NCBI GenBank assembly: GCA_017470935.1 | Contig: JAFUXG010000057.1 | Coordinates: 1 to 35,877 of the forward strand | Direction: 5' to 3' | Source: Lachnospiraceae bacterium | Lineage (GTDB): Bacteria > Bacillota > Clostridia > Lachnospirales > Lachnospiraceae | DNA length: 35,877 nucleotides | Shown here: in pieces, positions 10,893-19,902 of the stretch | Position numbering within the stretch: the first letter of the stretch is position 1 | Layout of the letters: each line of letters starts with the position of its first letter | The notes under the pieces: generated by a model | Database searches by the model: none | What the model saw: only the letters and a program-made list of their open reading frames with translations | What the model was told of the DNA's origin: nothing | Program-made: the position numbers and the translations under genes

Positions 10893-11807
10893 CTAAGAAT
10901 TCTCTAACATCATCTGTATATCATCAGCAATTTGACGTTTCAGCTCTTCTGTATTCTTGAACTTCTCCTCAGGACGAATATAGAACAATAACTCCGTCTT
11001 TAAATACTGTCCATATAAGTCTCCTGTAAAATCAAGAATATATGTCTCAAGTCCCACATGATGAGAATCCACAACAGTAGGCTTTACTCCAAGATTGCTT
11101 ATTGCCTGGTATACCGTATCTCCAATGGTCACACGGCTGGCATATACACCCGGACTTGGTGTAAGCTTATTAGAAGAAAGCTCCTGATTGATTGTTGGAT
11201 AACCGATGGTATGTCCCATGTGCATTCCATGTACCACCGGACTATATACAAAATAGGGATTACCCAGCATTTCATTTGCCACATGGAATTTGCTTTCCAG
11301 CATGTCCCTGATGGCGGTAGAACTGATAACCTTTCCGTGCAGAGTCTTTTTTGCTAGCTCATGCACCTCAAAAAGATACTGCTGTCCCAGTTCCTTTAAC
11401 ACACCAACATTGCCGCTTCTTCCCTTTCCAAAGCGGAAATCCTCACCCACATATATAGAACGAACTCCAAGCTGATCACGCAGGCAGTCTCTTGCGAACT
11501 CCTCCGGAGATATAGAAGCAAATTCCTTTGTAAACGGGTACTCTAACAGAACATCCACACCCAGCTTTTCAAAGTAATAGGCCTTCTCCTCAGATGTATA
11601 TATGACCTTCTGGTTTGCCCCTGATAAAACTTTAGACGGGCTGTTTCCAAAGGTGAATACCACTGTTGTCCTTCCCTTTCTTTTTTCATTAAGCATGGAA
11701 GACAACAGCATCTGATGTCCCAGATGTATCCCGTCAAACTTCCCAAGTGCAATGGCCGTGTTGCTTGTATGAAATTGTCTAGCCTCTTCATCCTGTAAAA
11801 ATATCAT
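10893..11807 (-). CDS. ribF: Bifunctional riboflavin kinase / FAD synthetase
   Basis: Phosphorylates riboflavin to FMN and adenylylates FMN to FAD in the cytoplasm. At 304 aa it has the usual family length. The N-terminal adenylyltransferase domain shows GKFDGIHLGHQ (HxGH at His28/His31), a GEDFRFGKGRSG segment and the ISSTAIR motif. The C-terminal flavokinase domain shows GHTIGYPTIN and the GVYASRVTIG and ETYILDFxGDLYG strands. ATG start with AGGAGA 6 nt upstream. It is the last gene of the cluster, as in many Firmicutes, and sits 181 bp after truB across a hairpin-rich spacer. I saw no FMN riboswitch in that spacer, so expression probably depends on the upstream operon. Confidence 0.97.
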   Translation of the reverse strand: MIFLQDEEARQFHTSNTAIALGKFDGIHLGHQMLLSSMLNEKRKGRTTVVFTFGNSPSKVLSGANQKVIYTSEEKAYYFEKLGVDVLLEYPFTKEFASISPEEFARDCLRDQLGVRSIYVGEDFRFGKGRSGNVGVLKELGQQYLFEVHELAKKTLHGKVISSTAIRDMLESKFHVANEMLGNPYFVYSPVVHGMHMGHTIGYPTINQELSSNKLTPSPGVYASRVTIGDTVYQAISNLGVKPTVVDSHHVGLETYILDFTGDLYGQYLKTELLFYIRPEEKFKNTEELKRQIADDIQMMLENS

Positions 11808-11863
11808 ACTTTTCTCCTATGTATTTTTTGCATTAATATCTTTATATTATATATTATTATAAA

Positions 11864-11990
11864 CCATAGCAGCAAGCACCTCGCGTTCAAAGAACGCTCA
11901 GTGTCGTTACACTCACACATAGACATTAACATAGAATACATCGTCTGCAATCATCCGTGTATTCTATGTTAACGGCTATGGCTCGCCGTT
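11864..11990. repeat. Hairpin-rich intergenic element between truB and ribF
   Basis: About 125 bp with four inverted repeats in a row. GCGTTC/GAACGC has a 3-nt loop (11883-11897). AGTGT/ACACT has a 4-nt loop (11900-11913). A perfect 15-bp pair TTAACATAGAATACA (11926-11940) matches its complement at 11958-11972 with a 17-nt loop. AACGGC/GCCGTT (11971-11990) runs to the truB stop codon. The outer edges carry CCATAGC (11864) and GCTATGG (11975), like short terminal inverted repeats. There is no T run, so it is not a plain terminator. It resembles a small mobile or dispersed repeat; copies are suspected near 19.9 kb and 35.8 kb. Confidence 0.6.
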
Positions 11991-12990
11991 ATACGAACAT
12001 TTTGTATGCCTTCCAGCCATGAATATTCTCATGATATCTGTATATGGCTGTAAATGTGCCTAGATGATCATATACAAGGCAGTCTGCTCCATCTGCCTTT
12101 TGAGGTAAAGTATATATTGTACGATCATTAATGACATTATGAGCAATGTCTTTATTTTGAAAAGCCTCATCATTATCCGTATTGATATCATCGGCACATT
12201 CAAAATCACGCAAAAATAACACATTGCCATTCCTAAGCTTCTTATCTCCCTCCGCTGTCACCTTGACCTTAACAAGCTTAGGAAACATTTTGTCTATAGT
12301 TAAAATGTGCTCTTCGAAATCCCCAGTGCTGACAAGTGCCTCTATCTCATCAAGCTTCAAGGCATCTGATAGCTCAAACCTCATTCCTGTATCTGCAGCA
12401 TTTACACTGCTTCTGACAAGACCATCCATAATACCACCACAGGAAAGCTTCTCACCTATATCCCTGCATAGACTTCTTATGTAGGTTCCCTTTCCGCAGG
12501 AAACTGAAAATCTTACATAGGGAATATTGATTTCCTGAATATCAATGTGGTGAATTATTACCTTTCTTGGAGCTCTGTCAATCTCTATTCCCTGCCTTGC
12601 AAGCTCATATAGCTTCTTGCCACCCACCTTGATTGCAGAATACATAGGCGGTATCTGATCATATTCCCCGACAAAGGACATTACCGCTTCCCTAACCTCA
12701 TCCTCAGTTAAATTAACCTCTTTTTCCGAAAGAAGCTTACCTGAACTGTCCTCCGTATCTGTGGTCTTACCCAGAAGCAGTACAGCATCATAGCTCTTAT
12801 CCTTGCTTGTCAGCATCTCGCAAAGCCTTGTGGCCTTACCAAGACAAACAACAAGCACGCCCTCGGCATCAGGGTCTAAGGTTCCGGTATGGCCAATCTT
12901 TTTCTGCTTTAATATTCCTCTAAGTCTTGCAACCACATCAAAGGACGTATATCCCTTTTCCTTATATACATTGATTATTCCGTCATACAT
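11989..12990 (-). CDS. truB: tRNA pseudouridine(55) synthase
   Basis: Isomerises U55 to pseudouridine in the T arm of tRNAs. GHTGTLDPDAEGVL holds the catalytic Asp39. YSAIKVGGKKLYELARQG and CGKGTYIRSLCRDIG are further family motifs. At 333 aa it is slightly long, with a C-terminal part of about 90 residues containing a PUA-like region and an insertion rich in Asp and Asn. ATG start with a weak GGTGG/GGATGA upstream region. It lies 50 bp downstream of nrnA and upstream of ribF on the same strand. The stop codon overlaps the last hairpin of the intergenic element. Confidence 0.96.
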   Translation of the reverse strand: MYDGIINVYKEKGYTSFDVVARLRGILKQKKIGHTGTLDPDAEGVLVVCLGKATRLCEMLTSKDKSYDAVLLLGKTTDTEDSSGKLLSEKEVNLTEDEVREAVMSFVGEYDQIPPMYSAIKVGGKKLYELARQGIEIDRAPRKVIIHHIDIQEINIPYVRFSVSCGKGTYIRSLCRDIGEKLSCGGIMDGLVRSSVNAADTGMRFELSDALKLDEIEALVSTGDFEEHILTIDKMFPKLVKVKVTAEGDKKLRNGNVLFLRDFECADDINTDNDEAFQNKDIAHNVINDRTIYTLPQKADGADCLVYDHLGTFTAIYRYHENIHGWKAYKMFV

Positions 12991-13040
12991 TCATCCGCCA
13001 CCATCTAATATTAAAATGACCAATCTACAATTATTACCTT

Positions 13041-14006
13041 TTATTTCCTATCCAAAGCATCTAACTGCTCCTTAATGAGCTCTGTGACCTTAAGAATGAT
13101 CGTATCCTTATCCCCTTCTATCTCACAGCCTGCAGCCCTAATATGGCCGCCGCCTCCAAACGCACAGGCAATAAGACTTACATTAACATTCTCAGATGCC
13201 CTTAATGAGCATTTAAATGTTCCCGCCTTTGGATATTCGTACATCCAAAGTGCAACCTCAACACCGTCTGTTATCCTAAGAGCGTCAACCACTCCATCCG
13301 TATCGATATTGGTCGCATCATTTTCATCAAACACATCCTTTGTAAGGCATGATACGATAACCCTGCCGTCAAACATAAGAAATGCTGCTTCAAGAGCCTT
13401 TGCCAGCATTTTGTTCTGCTTAAAGGTCTTCTTGTAGAAGGTTCCGTCGATCACCAGCTGGCTTCTGGCACCCTTCTCGATCAGAACGCCCGCAACCTCC
13501 ATGGTCTGTCTCGTAGTATTGGAAAACTTGAACACTCCAGTGTCGTGTACAAGACCAAGATACAGGCTTTCAGCGCATTCCTGTCCTATCTTGTCACTTT
13601 CAAACAATGTGTATAATGCCTCTGCCGTTGCGCTGCATTCCGTTTTCAAAAAGCACACATCTCCAAAGCCCTCATTACTTATATGATGGTCAACACACAT
13701 TGTCCTTTTTGCGCTATGGAAATATGTGACAAAATCACCATGTCTGTCAAGGTCTCCGCTATCTAAGGATATGCACAGATCATAAGACTTATCCTTCTTC
13801 TCATGCATTATCTTATCGGCACCTCTAAGAAACATAAACTCAGGCTTGAAATCATCCAGATAAATATCAAGCTCCTTATCAGGATAATTATCCAGCACAT
13901 AATTATAGACACCGAGACAGGAGCCTACACAATCCCCGTCCGGTCTCATATGTCCTAACAAAACAATTGTATCCGCATTTTCAATTTCCCTTAAAAAATC
14001 GTTCAT
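13041..14006 (-). CDS. nrnA: DHH/DHHA1 phosphoesterase (NrnA-type oligoribonuclease / pAp phosphatase)
   Basis: Family members degrade 2-5 nt RNA oligomers and dephosphorylate pAp. Visible motifs: GHMRPDGD (metal site, from His19), SLDSGDLDRHG, CVDHHIS (DHH box), HDTGVFKFSNT, and C-terminal GGGHIRAAG (DHHA1 substrate loop). I chose ATG at 14006 because AAGGAG lies 4 nt before it and the protein then starts, like relatives, about 18 residues before the first metal motif (321 aa). An ATG at 14033 overlapping the rbfA stop as ATGA would add nine residues (330 aa). Either way it is coupled to rbfA, as in many Firmicutes. Confidence 0.92.
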   Translation of the reverse strand: MNDFLREIENADTIVLLGHMRPDGDCVGSCLGVYNYVLDNYPDKELDIYLDDFKPEFMFLRGADKIMHEKKDKSYDLCISLDSGDLDRHGDFVTYFHSAKRTMCVDHHISNEGFGDVCFLKTECSATAEALYTLFESDKIGQECAESLYLGLVHDTGVFKFSNTTRQTMEVAGVLIEKGARSQLVIDGTFYKKTFKQNKMLAKALEAAFLMFDGRVIVSCLTKDVFDENDATNIDTDGVVDALRITDGVEVALWMYEYPKAGTFKCSLRASENVNVSLIACAFGGGGHIRAAGCEIEGDKDTIILKVTELIKEQLDALDRK

Positions 14007-14029
14007 AGCTCTCCTTGTCTGCATTGCTG

Positions 14030-14452
14030 TCATATTGTTTCATTATTATCAGTTTTTGCATCATCAGCATCAACGCTGTCCTCAGCATTTCCTGCTGTAT
14101 CATTATTGATCACATCATCAATTTTCTTAGACATATTAATGGCATATTCTATTGATTCATCAAGATAAAATGTAAGCTCCGGTGTATTTCTAAGATTGAT
14201 TCCTGACGCAAGCTGTCTTCTTATATACCCAGTGGCACTTTTAAGTCCGGCAATGGTATCCTGCTTCGCCTTGTCATCTCCCAAAACTGAAATATACACC
14301 TTACACTCCTTAAGATCCGGAGTAACATCAACAGAGGTCACAGAGGTCATAGGAGCAATCCTTGGATCCTTGATCTCATAGGTGATTATCTTAGATAACT
14401 CCTTTTGTACCTCCCCATTAATACGTGTATTTTTAATACTATTATGTCTCAT
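14030..14452 (-). CDS. rbfA: 30S ribosome-binding factor A
   Basis: Assists late 30S maturation around the 5' helix of 16S rRNA. The KH-like fold is recognisable from VQKELSKIITYEIKDPR, then SVTSVDVTPDLKECKVYISVLG and TGYIRRQLASGINLRNTPELTFYLDES. Family length is about 120 aa; this one has 140 because of an acidic Asp/Asn-rich tail of about 25 residues. ATG start with GAGGAG 6 nt upstream. It follows infB after a 95-bp gap holding a strong inverted repeat, and its stop overlaps a possible nrnA start. Confidence 0.96.
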   Translation of the reverse strand: MRHNSIKNTRINGEVQKELSKIITYEIKDPRIAPMTSVTSVDVTPDLKECKVYISVLGDDKAKQDTIAGLKSATGYIRRQLASGINLRNTPELTFYLDESIEYAINMSKKIDDVINNDTAGNAEDSVDADDAKTDNNETI

Positions 14453-14483
14453 AACTCTCCTCTTGCAATTATTCTTTTAAGTA

Positions 14484-14533
14484 TTTGCGAAACTCATTAA
14501 CAGCTTGCACAGTGTACATCTGAGTTTCGCAAA
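14484..14533. repeat. 13-bp perfect inverted repeat between infB and rbfA
   Basis: TTTGCGAAACTCA (14484-14496) and its exact complement (14521-14533) flank a 24-nt loop that itself holds a smaller near-palindrome (TGCACAGTGTACA). There is no T run on the minus strand, so read-through into rbfA is likely. It could be an RNA processing or stability hairpin, or a small repeat. TGCGAAA words recur near 33.2 kb and 34.5 kb. Confidence 0.65.
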
Positions 14534-14547
14534 CAAATTATATTCTT

Positions 14548-17340
14548 TTATCTTGGCACCTCAACCATCTCATAGGCCTCAATGTTGTCATCCTCCTTAA
14601 GATCATTAAAGTCCTCAAGAACAACACCACACTCAAAGCCATTCTTAACCTCCTTAGCGTCATCCTTGAAACGCTTAAGAGATGCTATCGGTCCTTCATA
14701 TATAAGCTCCTCGTCTCTTGTGACACGGACAGATGAGCCTCGTCTGATCAAACCATCAAGCACGAAGCAGCCCGCAATTGTACCAACACCTGATGCCTTA
14801 AATGTCTGGCGTACAATAAGATGGCCTGTTACCTGCTCCTCAAATATAGGATCAAGAATCCCCTTCATGGCAGCCTCAACATCAGCTATTGCATCATAGA
14901 TAACCTTGTAAAGTCTAAGGTCAACCTTCTCACGATCTGCAAGATCCTTAGCCTGTGCATCAGGTCTTACATTAAATCCGATAATAATGGCATTAGAAGC
15001 AGATGCAAGTGTAACGTCTGATTCGTTAATTGCACCAACACCGGCATGGATAACCTTAATGACAACCTCTTCATTTGAAAGCTTCAGAAGACTTTGCTTA
15101 ACTGCCTCAACAGAGCCCTGTACATCAGCCTTTACGACCAGATTAAGCTCCTTAACATTACCAGCCTGAATCTGCGTGAACAGATCGTCAAGGGACATCT
15201 TGACCTTTGTCTCTGCAAGAAGCTTCTCCTTGTCAACAGCTATAAAGGTTTCTGCCATTGTTCTTGCTTCCTTCTCATTCTTCGTAGCAACAAATATATC
15301 ACCTGCTGCAGGCACATCATGAAGACCAAGAATCTCAACAGGAGTTGAAGGTCCTGCTTCATTTACCTCCTGTCCCTTATCATTGATCATGGCACGGATA
15401 TGCCCATAAGCCTTTCCTACAGATATCGTCTCACCCTTTCTAAGGGTACCCTTCTGAACAAGAATAGTGGCAACCGAGCCTCTTCCCTTATCAATCTCAG
15501 CCTCAATAACAATTCCTCTTGCCTTTCTGTTAGGATTAGCCTTAAGCTCAAGCACCTCAGCAGTAAGCAGTATCATTTCAAGTAGATTATCAATACCCTC
15601 CTTAGTATGTGCAGATACAGGACAGAATACAGTAGATCCTCCCCAATCCTCTGCAACAAGCTCGTACTCCATGAGCTCCTGCTTAACTCTGTCAACATTG
15701 GCACTTTCCTTATCAATCTTATTAACGGCAACAATAATTTCAATTCCGGCAGCCTTTGCATGATTGATAGCCTCTATAGTCTGAGGCATAACACCGTCAT
15801 CAGCAGCAACAACAAGAATTGCTATATCTGTTGACTGGGCACCACGCATACGCATAGCAGTAAATGCTTCATGTCCAGGTGTATCAAGAAATGTTATCTG
15901 CTGACCATTAACATCAACCGTATAAGCTCCGATATGCTGTGTAATACCACCAGCCTCGCCGGAGGTTACCGATGTCTCTCTGATTGCATCAAGAAGAGAT
16001 GTTTTACCGTGATCAACGTGTCCCATTACGCAGACAACAGGCGGGCGCTCCTTAAGTAATGCTTCATCCTCTTCCTCTTCACGGAGCATTTCCTCTATAA
16101 CATCAACCTTAACCTCTTCCTCAGCTATACAATTATACTCTAAAGCTATCTCTGCTGCCTTTTCAAAATCAAGGTCTGTATTAACTGTTACAATCTCTCC
16201 GGACATGAACATTTTCTTTATAAGCTGTGATGCCGGAATCTTTAATTTCTCAGCAAGATCACGGACTGACAAAACCTCTGGAAGCTCTATTGTACGTATA
16301 ACCGGCTCAGATGGCTCTTCCTTTTTAGGCTTTGGAGCCGGCTTATTAACAGGCTTTGTACCCTTGACAGTGAAATGCTCATCATTACCCTTCTTGCGAT
16401 TCCTCTTTCTGCTATCGCCGTCCTCAAACTGTGAGGTTCTTTCTCTTTCCTTCTTATCCTTATGACGATCCATACGGTCTCTATCCATAGAGGCACGATC
16501 CATGGGTGCAGGCATAGAAATTCTCTCTTCACGTCTGCCCCCATCCCTGCGTCCTCCGCTAAAATCTCTGCGGTCGCCATCACGTCTTCCGTTACGATCT
16601 CCATCTCTTCTATCACCAGATGGTCTGTTACCAAAATCACGTCTATCACCATTAGGTCTTCCACCGCGGTCATCACGTCTCATTGGACGATCGCCATCTC
16701 TCCTTACCGGACGGTCGCCATCACGTCTTACCGGACGATCTCCGTCTCGCCTTACCGGGCGGTCGCCTTCTCGTCTTACCGGACGCTCGCCTTCTCGTCT
16801 TACCGGACGGTCGCCTTCTCGTCTTACCGGACGGTCGCCTTCTCGTCTTACCGGACGGTCGCCTTCCCGTCTTACCGGGCGGTCGCCTTCTCGTCTTGCC
16901 GGACGATCTCCATCACGTCTAGCTGGACGATCTCCATCACGTCTCACTGGACGATCCCCATCACGTCTTACTGGATGGTCGCCTTCTCGTCTTACTGGAT
17001 TTTCCCCATCTCTTCTTACCGGACGCTCCACTCTCTTAACAGGCTCCACCTGTATTGGACGGTCTATGATTCTGCTTTCTGTATTATCCTTGCTGCTCTT
17101 TGGTGCATCCTTCTTTGCATCTGTATTTTTTCCCTGCTCCTTTGCAGCCGGCTTATCAACCTTAGTCTCTTCCTTTTGCGCATTACCGGATGCATTTTTT
17201 CTAATTTTATCTGCATCTTCATCCGATACAGAACTCATATGATTTTTTACTTCAATTCCATTTTTCTTTAAGAGTTCAATTACCTCTTTACTGTCCTTAT
17301 TCAAGCTTTTTGCTAATTCATATACTCTGATCTTCGCCAA
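14548..17340 (-). CDS. infB: Translation initiation factor IF-2
   Basis: GTPase that places fMet-tRNA on the 30S subunit and drives subunit joining. Domains: N-terminal IF2N module (1-48); a linker rich in Lys and Asp; 15 tandem basic octapeptides (105-224) and a further Arg/Gly/Asp-rich stretch to about 275; a second IF2N (358-405); and a G domain with GHVDHGKT (440-447), [20 protein letters not shown] and SAHTKEG. Domains II, III and C2 ([19 protein letters not shown]) complete it. The full length of 930 aa is normal for Clostridia; the unusual part is the octapeptide array. The start is TTG, preceded by GGAGGTG lying in the last codons of ylxQ, so the two are coupled. Confidence 0.98.
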   Translation of the reverse strand: MAKIRVYELAKSLNKDSKEVIELLKKNGIEVKNHMSSVSDEDADKIRKNASGNAQKEETKVDKPAAKEQGKNTDAKKDAPKSSKDNTESRIIDRPIQVEPVKRVERPVRRDGENPVRREGDHPVRRDGDRPVRRDGDRPARRDGDRPARREGDRPVRREGDRPVRREGDRPVRREGDRPVRREGERPVRREGDRPVRRDGDRPVRRDGDRPVRRDGDRPMRRDDRGGRPNGDRRDFGNRPSGDRRDGDRNGRRDGDRRDFSGGRRDGGRREERISMPAPMDRASMDRDRMDRHKDKKERERTSQFEDGDSRKRNRKKGNDEHFTVKGTKPVNKPAPKPKKEEPSEPVIRTIELPEVLSVRDLAEKLKIPASQLIKKMFMSGEIVTVNTDLDFEKAAEIALEYNCIAEEEVKVDVIEEMLREEEEDEALLKERPPVVCVMGHVDHGKTSLLDAIRETSVTSGEAGGITQHIGAYTVDVNGQQITFLDTPGHEAFTAMRMRGAQSTDIAILVVAADDGVMPQTIEAINHAKAAGIEIIVAVNKIDKESANVDRVKQELMEYELVAEDWGGSTVFCPVSAHTKEGIDNLLEMILLTAEVLELKANPNRKARGIVIEAEIDKGRGSVATILVQKGTLRKGETISVGKAYGHIRAMINDKGQEVNEAGPSTPVEILGLHDVPAAGDIFVATKNEKEARTMAETFIAVDKEKLLAETKVKMSLDDLFTQIQAGNVKELNLVVKADVQGSVEAVKQSLLKLSNEEVVIKVIHAGVGAINESDVTLASASNAIIIGFNVRPDAQAKDLADREKVDLRLYKVIYDAIADVEAAMKGILDPIFEEQVTGHLIVRQTFKASGVGTIAGCFVLDGLIRRGSSVRVTRDEELIYEGPIASLKRFKDDAKEVKNGFECGVVLEDFNDLKEDDNIEAYEMVEVPR
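16669..17028 (-). repeat. 24-bp tandem repeat in infB (15 octapeptides)
   Basis: Fifteen consecutive copies of a 24-bp unit encode D/E-R-P-V-R-R-D/E-G (residues 105-224). Variants include [24 protein letters not shown] and a last DRPMRRDD. Copies are close at DNA level in the middle and more diverged at both ends, as expected if units expand and contract by slippage or unequal crossing over. The repeat also keeps long false frames open on the plus strand. Confidence 0.95.
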
Positions 17341-17343
17341 TTA

Positions 17344-17667
17344 TTACACCTCCAAATTATCCAATATATCAATCTGTTTCTTAACAGCCTTTGCAAGCCC
17401 CTCATCTACTAATGCAAGACTTGCTCTGAATTCCTTTCCACATGCGTTTCCAAGACTTACTTTATCCGAAAAGAAACAAATTGAAGTCTGATAGTAATTG
17501 CACATGTTCTGAAACTTCTTTTTTGTATTATCAGATGCATTCTCCGCTACTACTACTAAAAAGGCTCTTCCTTCCTTTACAGCCTTTTCCGTGGAAAATT
17601 CACCTGTTACAACCTTGCCTGCCTTTGTTGCAATTCCAAGCATTGACAGGGCTTTATTCTGCTTCAA
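17344..17667 (-). CDS. ylxQ: L7Ae/L30e-family RNA-binding protein (YlxQ-like)
   Basis: Small ribosomal-protein-like factor of the L7Ae/L30e/S12e fold that is encoded between ylxR and infB in Firmicutes; its exact role is unsettled but likely concerns K-turn RNA. Visible features are ALSMLGIATKAGKVVTGE at the N-terminus, RAFLVVVAENASDNTKKK and a C-terminal RASLALVDEGLAKAV helix. 107 aa, normal. I accept a TTG start at 17667, overlapping the ylxR end by 14 nt, because relatives also begin a few residues before the ALSMLG helix and AAGGAG lies 10 nt upstream. An ATG at 17643 would remove part of that helix. Confidence 0.9.
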   Translation of the reverse strand: MKQNKALSMLGIATKAGKVVTGEFSTEKAVKEGRAFLVVVAENASDNTKKKFQNMCNYYQTSICFFSDKVSLGNACGKEFRASLALVDEGLAKAVKKQIDILDNLEV

Positions 17668-17926
17668 TGTCCATCAGCTCCTTCTTTAATTGATCATAAA
17701 CATCCGCTTCTATGGACATTTTAAAAGATCGTTCCAATCCCTTTGATTTAACAGCCTTCTCAAAACACTCTTCACTTAAATGCAGGTATGCACCTCTGCC
17801 ATTTTCCTTGCCCGTCATATCAATTTTGATCTCACCATCTTTATTTTTAACAATTCTCAGCAGCTGCTTTTTTGGAATCATTTCTCCGCACCCTATACAT
17901 TTTCTAAGTGGAGTTTTCTTTGCCAT
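17654..17926 (-). CDS. ylxR: YlxR (DUF448) nucleic-acid-binding protein
   Basis: DUF448 family, found between nusA and ylxQ/infB. RKCIGCGEMIPKKQLLRIVK is the diagnostic N-terminal motif, and ENGRGAYLHLSEECFEKAVKSKGLERSFK the second conserved block. 90 aa, normal. ATG start after AGGATGTGA; 18 bp after nusA. Work on a Bacillus homologue links the family to RNA binding and regulation; here function is inferred from family and position only. Confidence 0.95.
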   Translation of the reverse strand: MAKKTPLRKCIGCGEMIPKKQLLRIVKNKDGEIKIDMTGKENGRGAYLHLSEECFEKAVKSKGLERSFKMSIEADVYDQLKKELMDIEAE

Positions 17927-17944
17927 TAAATCACATCCTATTCA

Positions 17945-19351
17945 TTACTTATCAGAGTTGTCATCATCTTCGTTAGAATCGGCGTCGTCATAATCATCGT
18001 ATTCGCCATCCTCATCATAATCATCCTGATATTCTTCATCATAGTCATCCTGATATTCTTCGCCTTCATAATCATCTGAATACTCTTCATCATCATAATT
18101 ATCGCGATATTCATCATCTTCATAGTCATCTTCATAGTCATCATCATATTCCTCGTCGCGATATTCATCATCATATTCGTATTCGTCAGAATATCCATCA
18201 TCATAGCTGTCAAAGCCCACTCCAACAGCATAGTCATATTCGTAATCATCATCATACGCATCACGTGCCTGGGACTCACTCTTTATATCAATCTTATAGC
18301 CTGTAAGTCTGGCAGCAAGACGAGCATTTTGTCCCTCCTTACCAATTGCAAGAGAAAGCTTATCATCAGGTACCACAACCCTTGCACTCTTTTCTTCCTC
18401 ATTCACACGAACAGAAATCACCTCAGATGGACTAAGCGCATTTTCAATATATACTGCAGGATTTTCATCCCATGTGATAATATCTATCTTTTCACCAAAA
18501 AGGTCATCTACAATATTATTAACACGATTACCATTCTTACCAACGCAAGCTCCTAAGGCATCAACGTTGGGATCATTTGACCATACAGCTATCTTCGATC
18601 TTGATCCAGGCTCTCTTGAAATAGATTTAATTTCTACAATGCCGTCAGAAATCTCAGTAACCTCCTTTTCCAAAAGACGCTTAACAAGATCCTTATGGGT
18701 TCTTGAGACAATAACCTTAGGTCCTTTTGAACCTTTATTCTTCTTATGCTTGCCATCCTTATCAACAGCCTCCTGATTATCATTGGTAGCCTGCTTAACT
18801 CCGACTACATATAACTTTATGCGGTCCTTTGGACGATAATGCTCTGTTTTAACCTGTTCATTTTCCATCAATAAAACATCCATCTTATCATCCAGATTAA
18901 TAGAAATGTTATTGCCAACATATCTCTGCACAACACCGGTAACTATATCCTTTTCTTTTTCAAGGAAGTATTCATATAATAATCTTTTTTCCTCTTCCTT
19001 TATTTTCTGGATAATAATGCTTCTTGCATGCTGTGCTGCTATTCTTCCAAAATCCTTAGGAGTAACCGGAACAGAAACCGTATCTCCAATATCATATTTT
19101 TTGCTGATCATACGTGCCTTTTCAAGAGAAATCTCAATTGCATCATCCTCAACATTTTCCACAACAGTTTTGGCTGCAAAAACCTCCATTTCTCCTGTCT
19201 CACGGTTCATTTCCACTGTGGCATTTTCATTCTTGCCATAGTATTTGTTGTAGGCATCGCTGATTCCCTTTTCAATGGAAGTAATTATTACCTCCTTTGA
19301 TATTCCCTTCTCCTTTTCGATCTGCTCTAATGAAAGCATTAATTCACTCAT
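17945..19351 (-). CDS. nusA: Transcription termination/antitermination factor NusA
   Basis: Binds RNA polymerase and nascent RNA, modulating pausing, termination and antitermination. Order: N-terminal RNAP-binding domain (LMLSLEQIEKEKGISKEVIITSIEKGI), an S1 domain (near 130-200) and two KH domains (GSRSKIAVWS...DALGACVGKNGNRVNNIVDDL and LSLAIGKEGQNARLAARLTGYKIDI). I chose ATG at 19351 (468 aa) because AGGAGG lies upstream and relatives begin there; an upstream in-frame start would add 13 residues with no support. After the KH domains comes an extraordinary acidic, tyrosine-rich tail (listed separately). It sits 45 bp after rimP. Confidence 0.97.
   Translation of the reverse strand: MSELMLSLEQIEKEKGISKEVIITSIEKGISDAYNKYYGKNENATVEMNRETGEMEVFAAKTVVENVEDDAIEISLEKARMISKKYDIGDTVSVPVTPKDFGRIAAQHARSIIIQKIKEEEKRLLYEYFLEKEKDIVTGVVQRYVGNNISINLDDKMDVLLMENEQVKTEHYRPKDRIKLYVVGVKQATNDNQEAVDKDGKHKKNKGSKGPKVIVSRTHKDLVKRLLEKEVTEISDGIVEIKSISREPGSRSKIAVWSNDPNVDALGACVGKNGNRVNNIVDDLFGEKIDIITWDENPAVYIENALSPSEVISVRVNEEEKSARVVVPDDKLSLAIGKEGQNARLAARLTGYKIDIKSESQARDAYDDDYEYDYAVGVGFDSYDDGYSDEYEYDDEYRDEEYDDDYEDDYEDDEYRDNYDDEEYSDDYEGEEYQDDYDEEYQDDYDEDGEYDDYDDADSNEDDDNSDK
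17948..18274 (-). other. Acidic tyrosine-rich C-terminal tail of NusA
   Basis: The last 109 residues are almost only Asp, Glu and Tyr, with repeated words such as EEYQDDYDE and DDDYEDDYEDD. My hand count is about 59 acidic residues, 22 tyrosines and four basic residues. No known NusA domain is recognised; the E. coli AR repeats are different in sequence. The tail is expected to be disordered. Confidence 0.85.
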
Positions 19352-19396
19352 TTTTCTTATTCCTCCTATCATTTTTATTATATATAACACTGATAA

Positions 19397-19870
19397 TTAA
19401 AACTCAATATATAACCTTGCAAGTGAAATATTACTTCTCATAATAACAAGCTCTTCATTATCATCAGTTATTATTGTTATACTATCTGCATCATAACTGG
19501 CAAGCTTACCAGTAAACTCTTTGTTCTTGGCACCCTCTACGGCTTTGAACAATTTGATTTCAATTACTTTCCCAATATTTCTTTCAAAATCCTTATCCTT
19601 TTTTAATGGCCTCAAAAGTCCCGGTGAGCTTACCTCTAATATATAAGCATCTTTAAATTCCTTATCATACTTGTCAAGCTTTGGACTCAACAGTTGACTT
19701 ATCTCTACACAATCATCGATTGTGATTCCTCCCTGCTTATCCGCATATACACGCAAATAGTAGGTCGGTCCTTCCTTAACATACTCTACGTCAACTAATT
19801 CATATCCAAATTGTTCAATAATTGGGAGAACTAGCTGTTCACAGGTTTCTTCAATTTCTTTTTTTGTCAT
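19397..19870 (-). CDS. rimP: Ribosome maturation factor RimP
   Basis: Needed for early 30S assembly. LVLPIIEQFGYELVDVEYVKEGPTYYLRVYADKQGGITIDDCVEISQLL is the classic N-terminal domain and YILEVSSPGLLRPLKKDKDFERNIGK the joining segment; a C-terminal SH3-like domain (FTGKLASYDADSITI) follows. Start set at ATG 19870 (157 aa), preceded by AAAGGGTGG at 5 nt. An upstream in-frame ATG at 19909 falls in a hairpin and has no binding site. It is the first gene of the rimP-nusA-ylxR-ylxQ-infB cluster. Confidence 0.95.
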   Translation of the reverse strand: MTKKEIEETCEQLVLPIIEQFGYELVDVEYVKEGPTYYLRVYADKQGGITIDDCVEISQLLSPKLDKYDKEFKDAYILEVSSPGLLRPLKKDKDFERNIGKVIEIKLFKAVEGAKNKEFTGKLASYDADSITIITDDNEELVIMRSNISLARLYIEF

Positions 19871-19902
19871 TAAACCACCCTTTAATATATTGGCACTTTG
19901 CC

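Noticed and set aside
11543-11791. Open frames overlapping ribF, truB, nrnA and other certain genes
   Set aside because: All lie within well-identified genes in another frame and lack their own start signals or recognisable motifs.
11808-11863. FMN riboswitch upstream of ribF
   Set aside because: No RFN-element conserved blocks were seen in the short AT-rich leader; the adjacent hairpins are simple inverted repeats.
16462-17271. Long plus-strand open frames over the infB repeat
   Set aside because: They are antisense shadows kept open by the 24-bp repeat; their composition (Ser/Arg/Pro repeats) follows the repeat, and infB on the other strand is certain.
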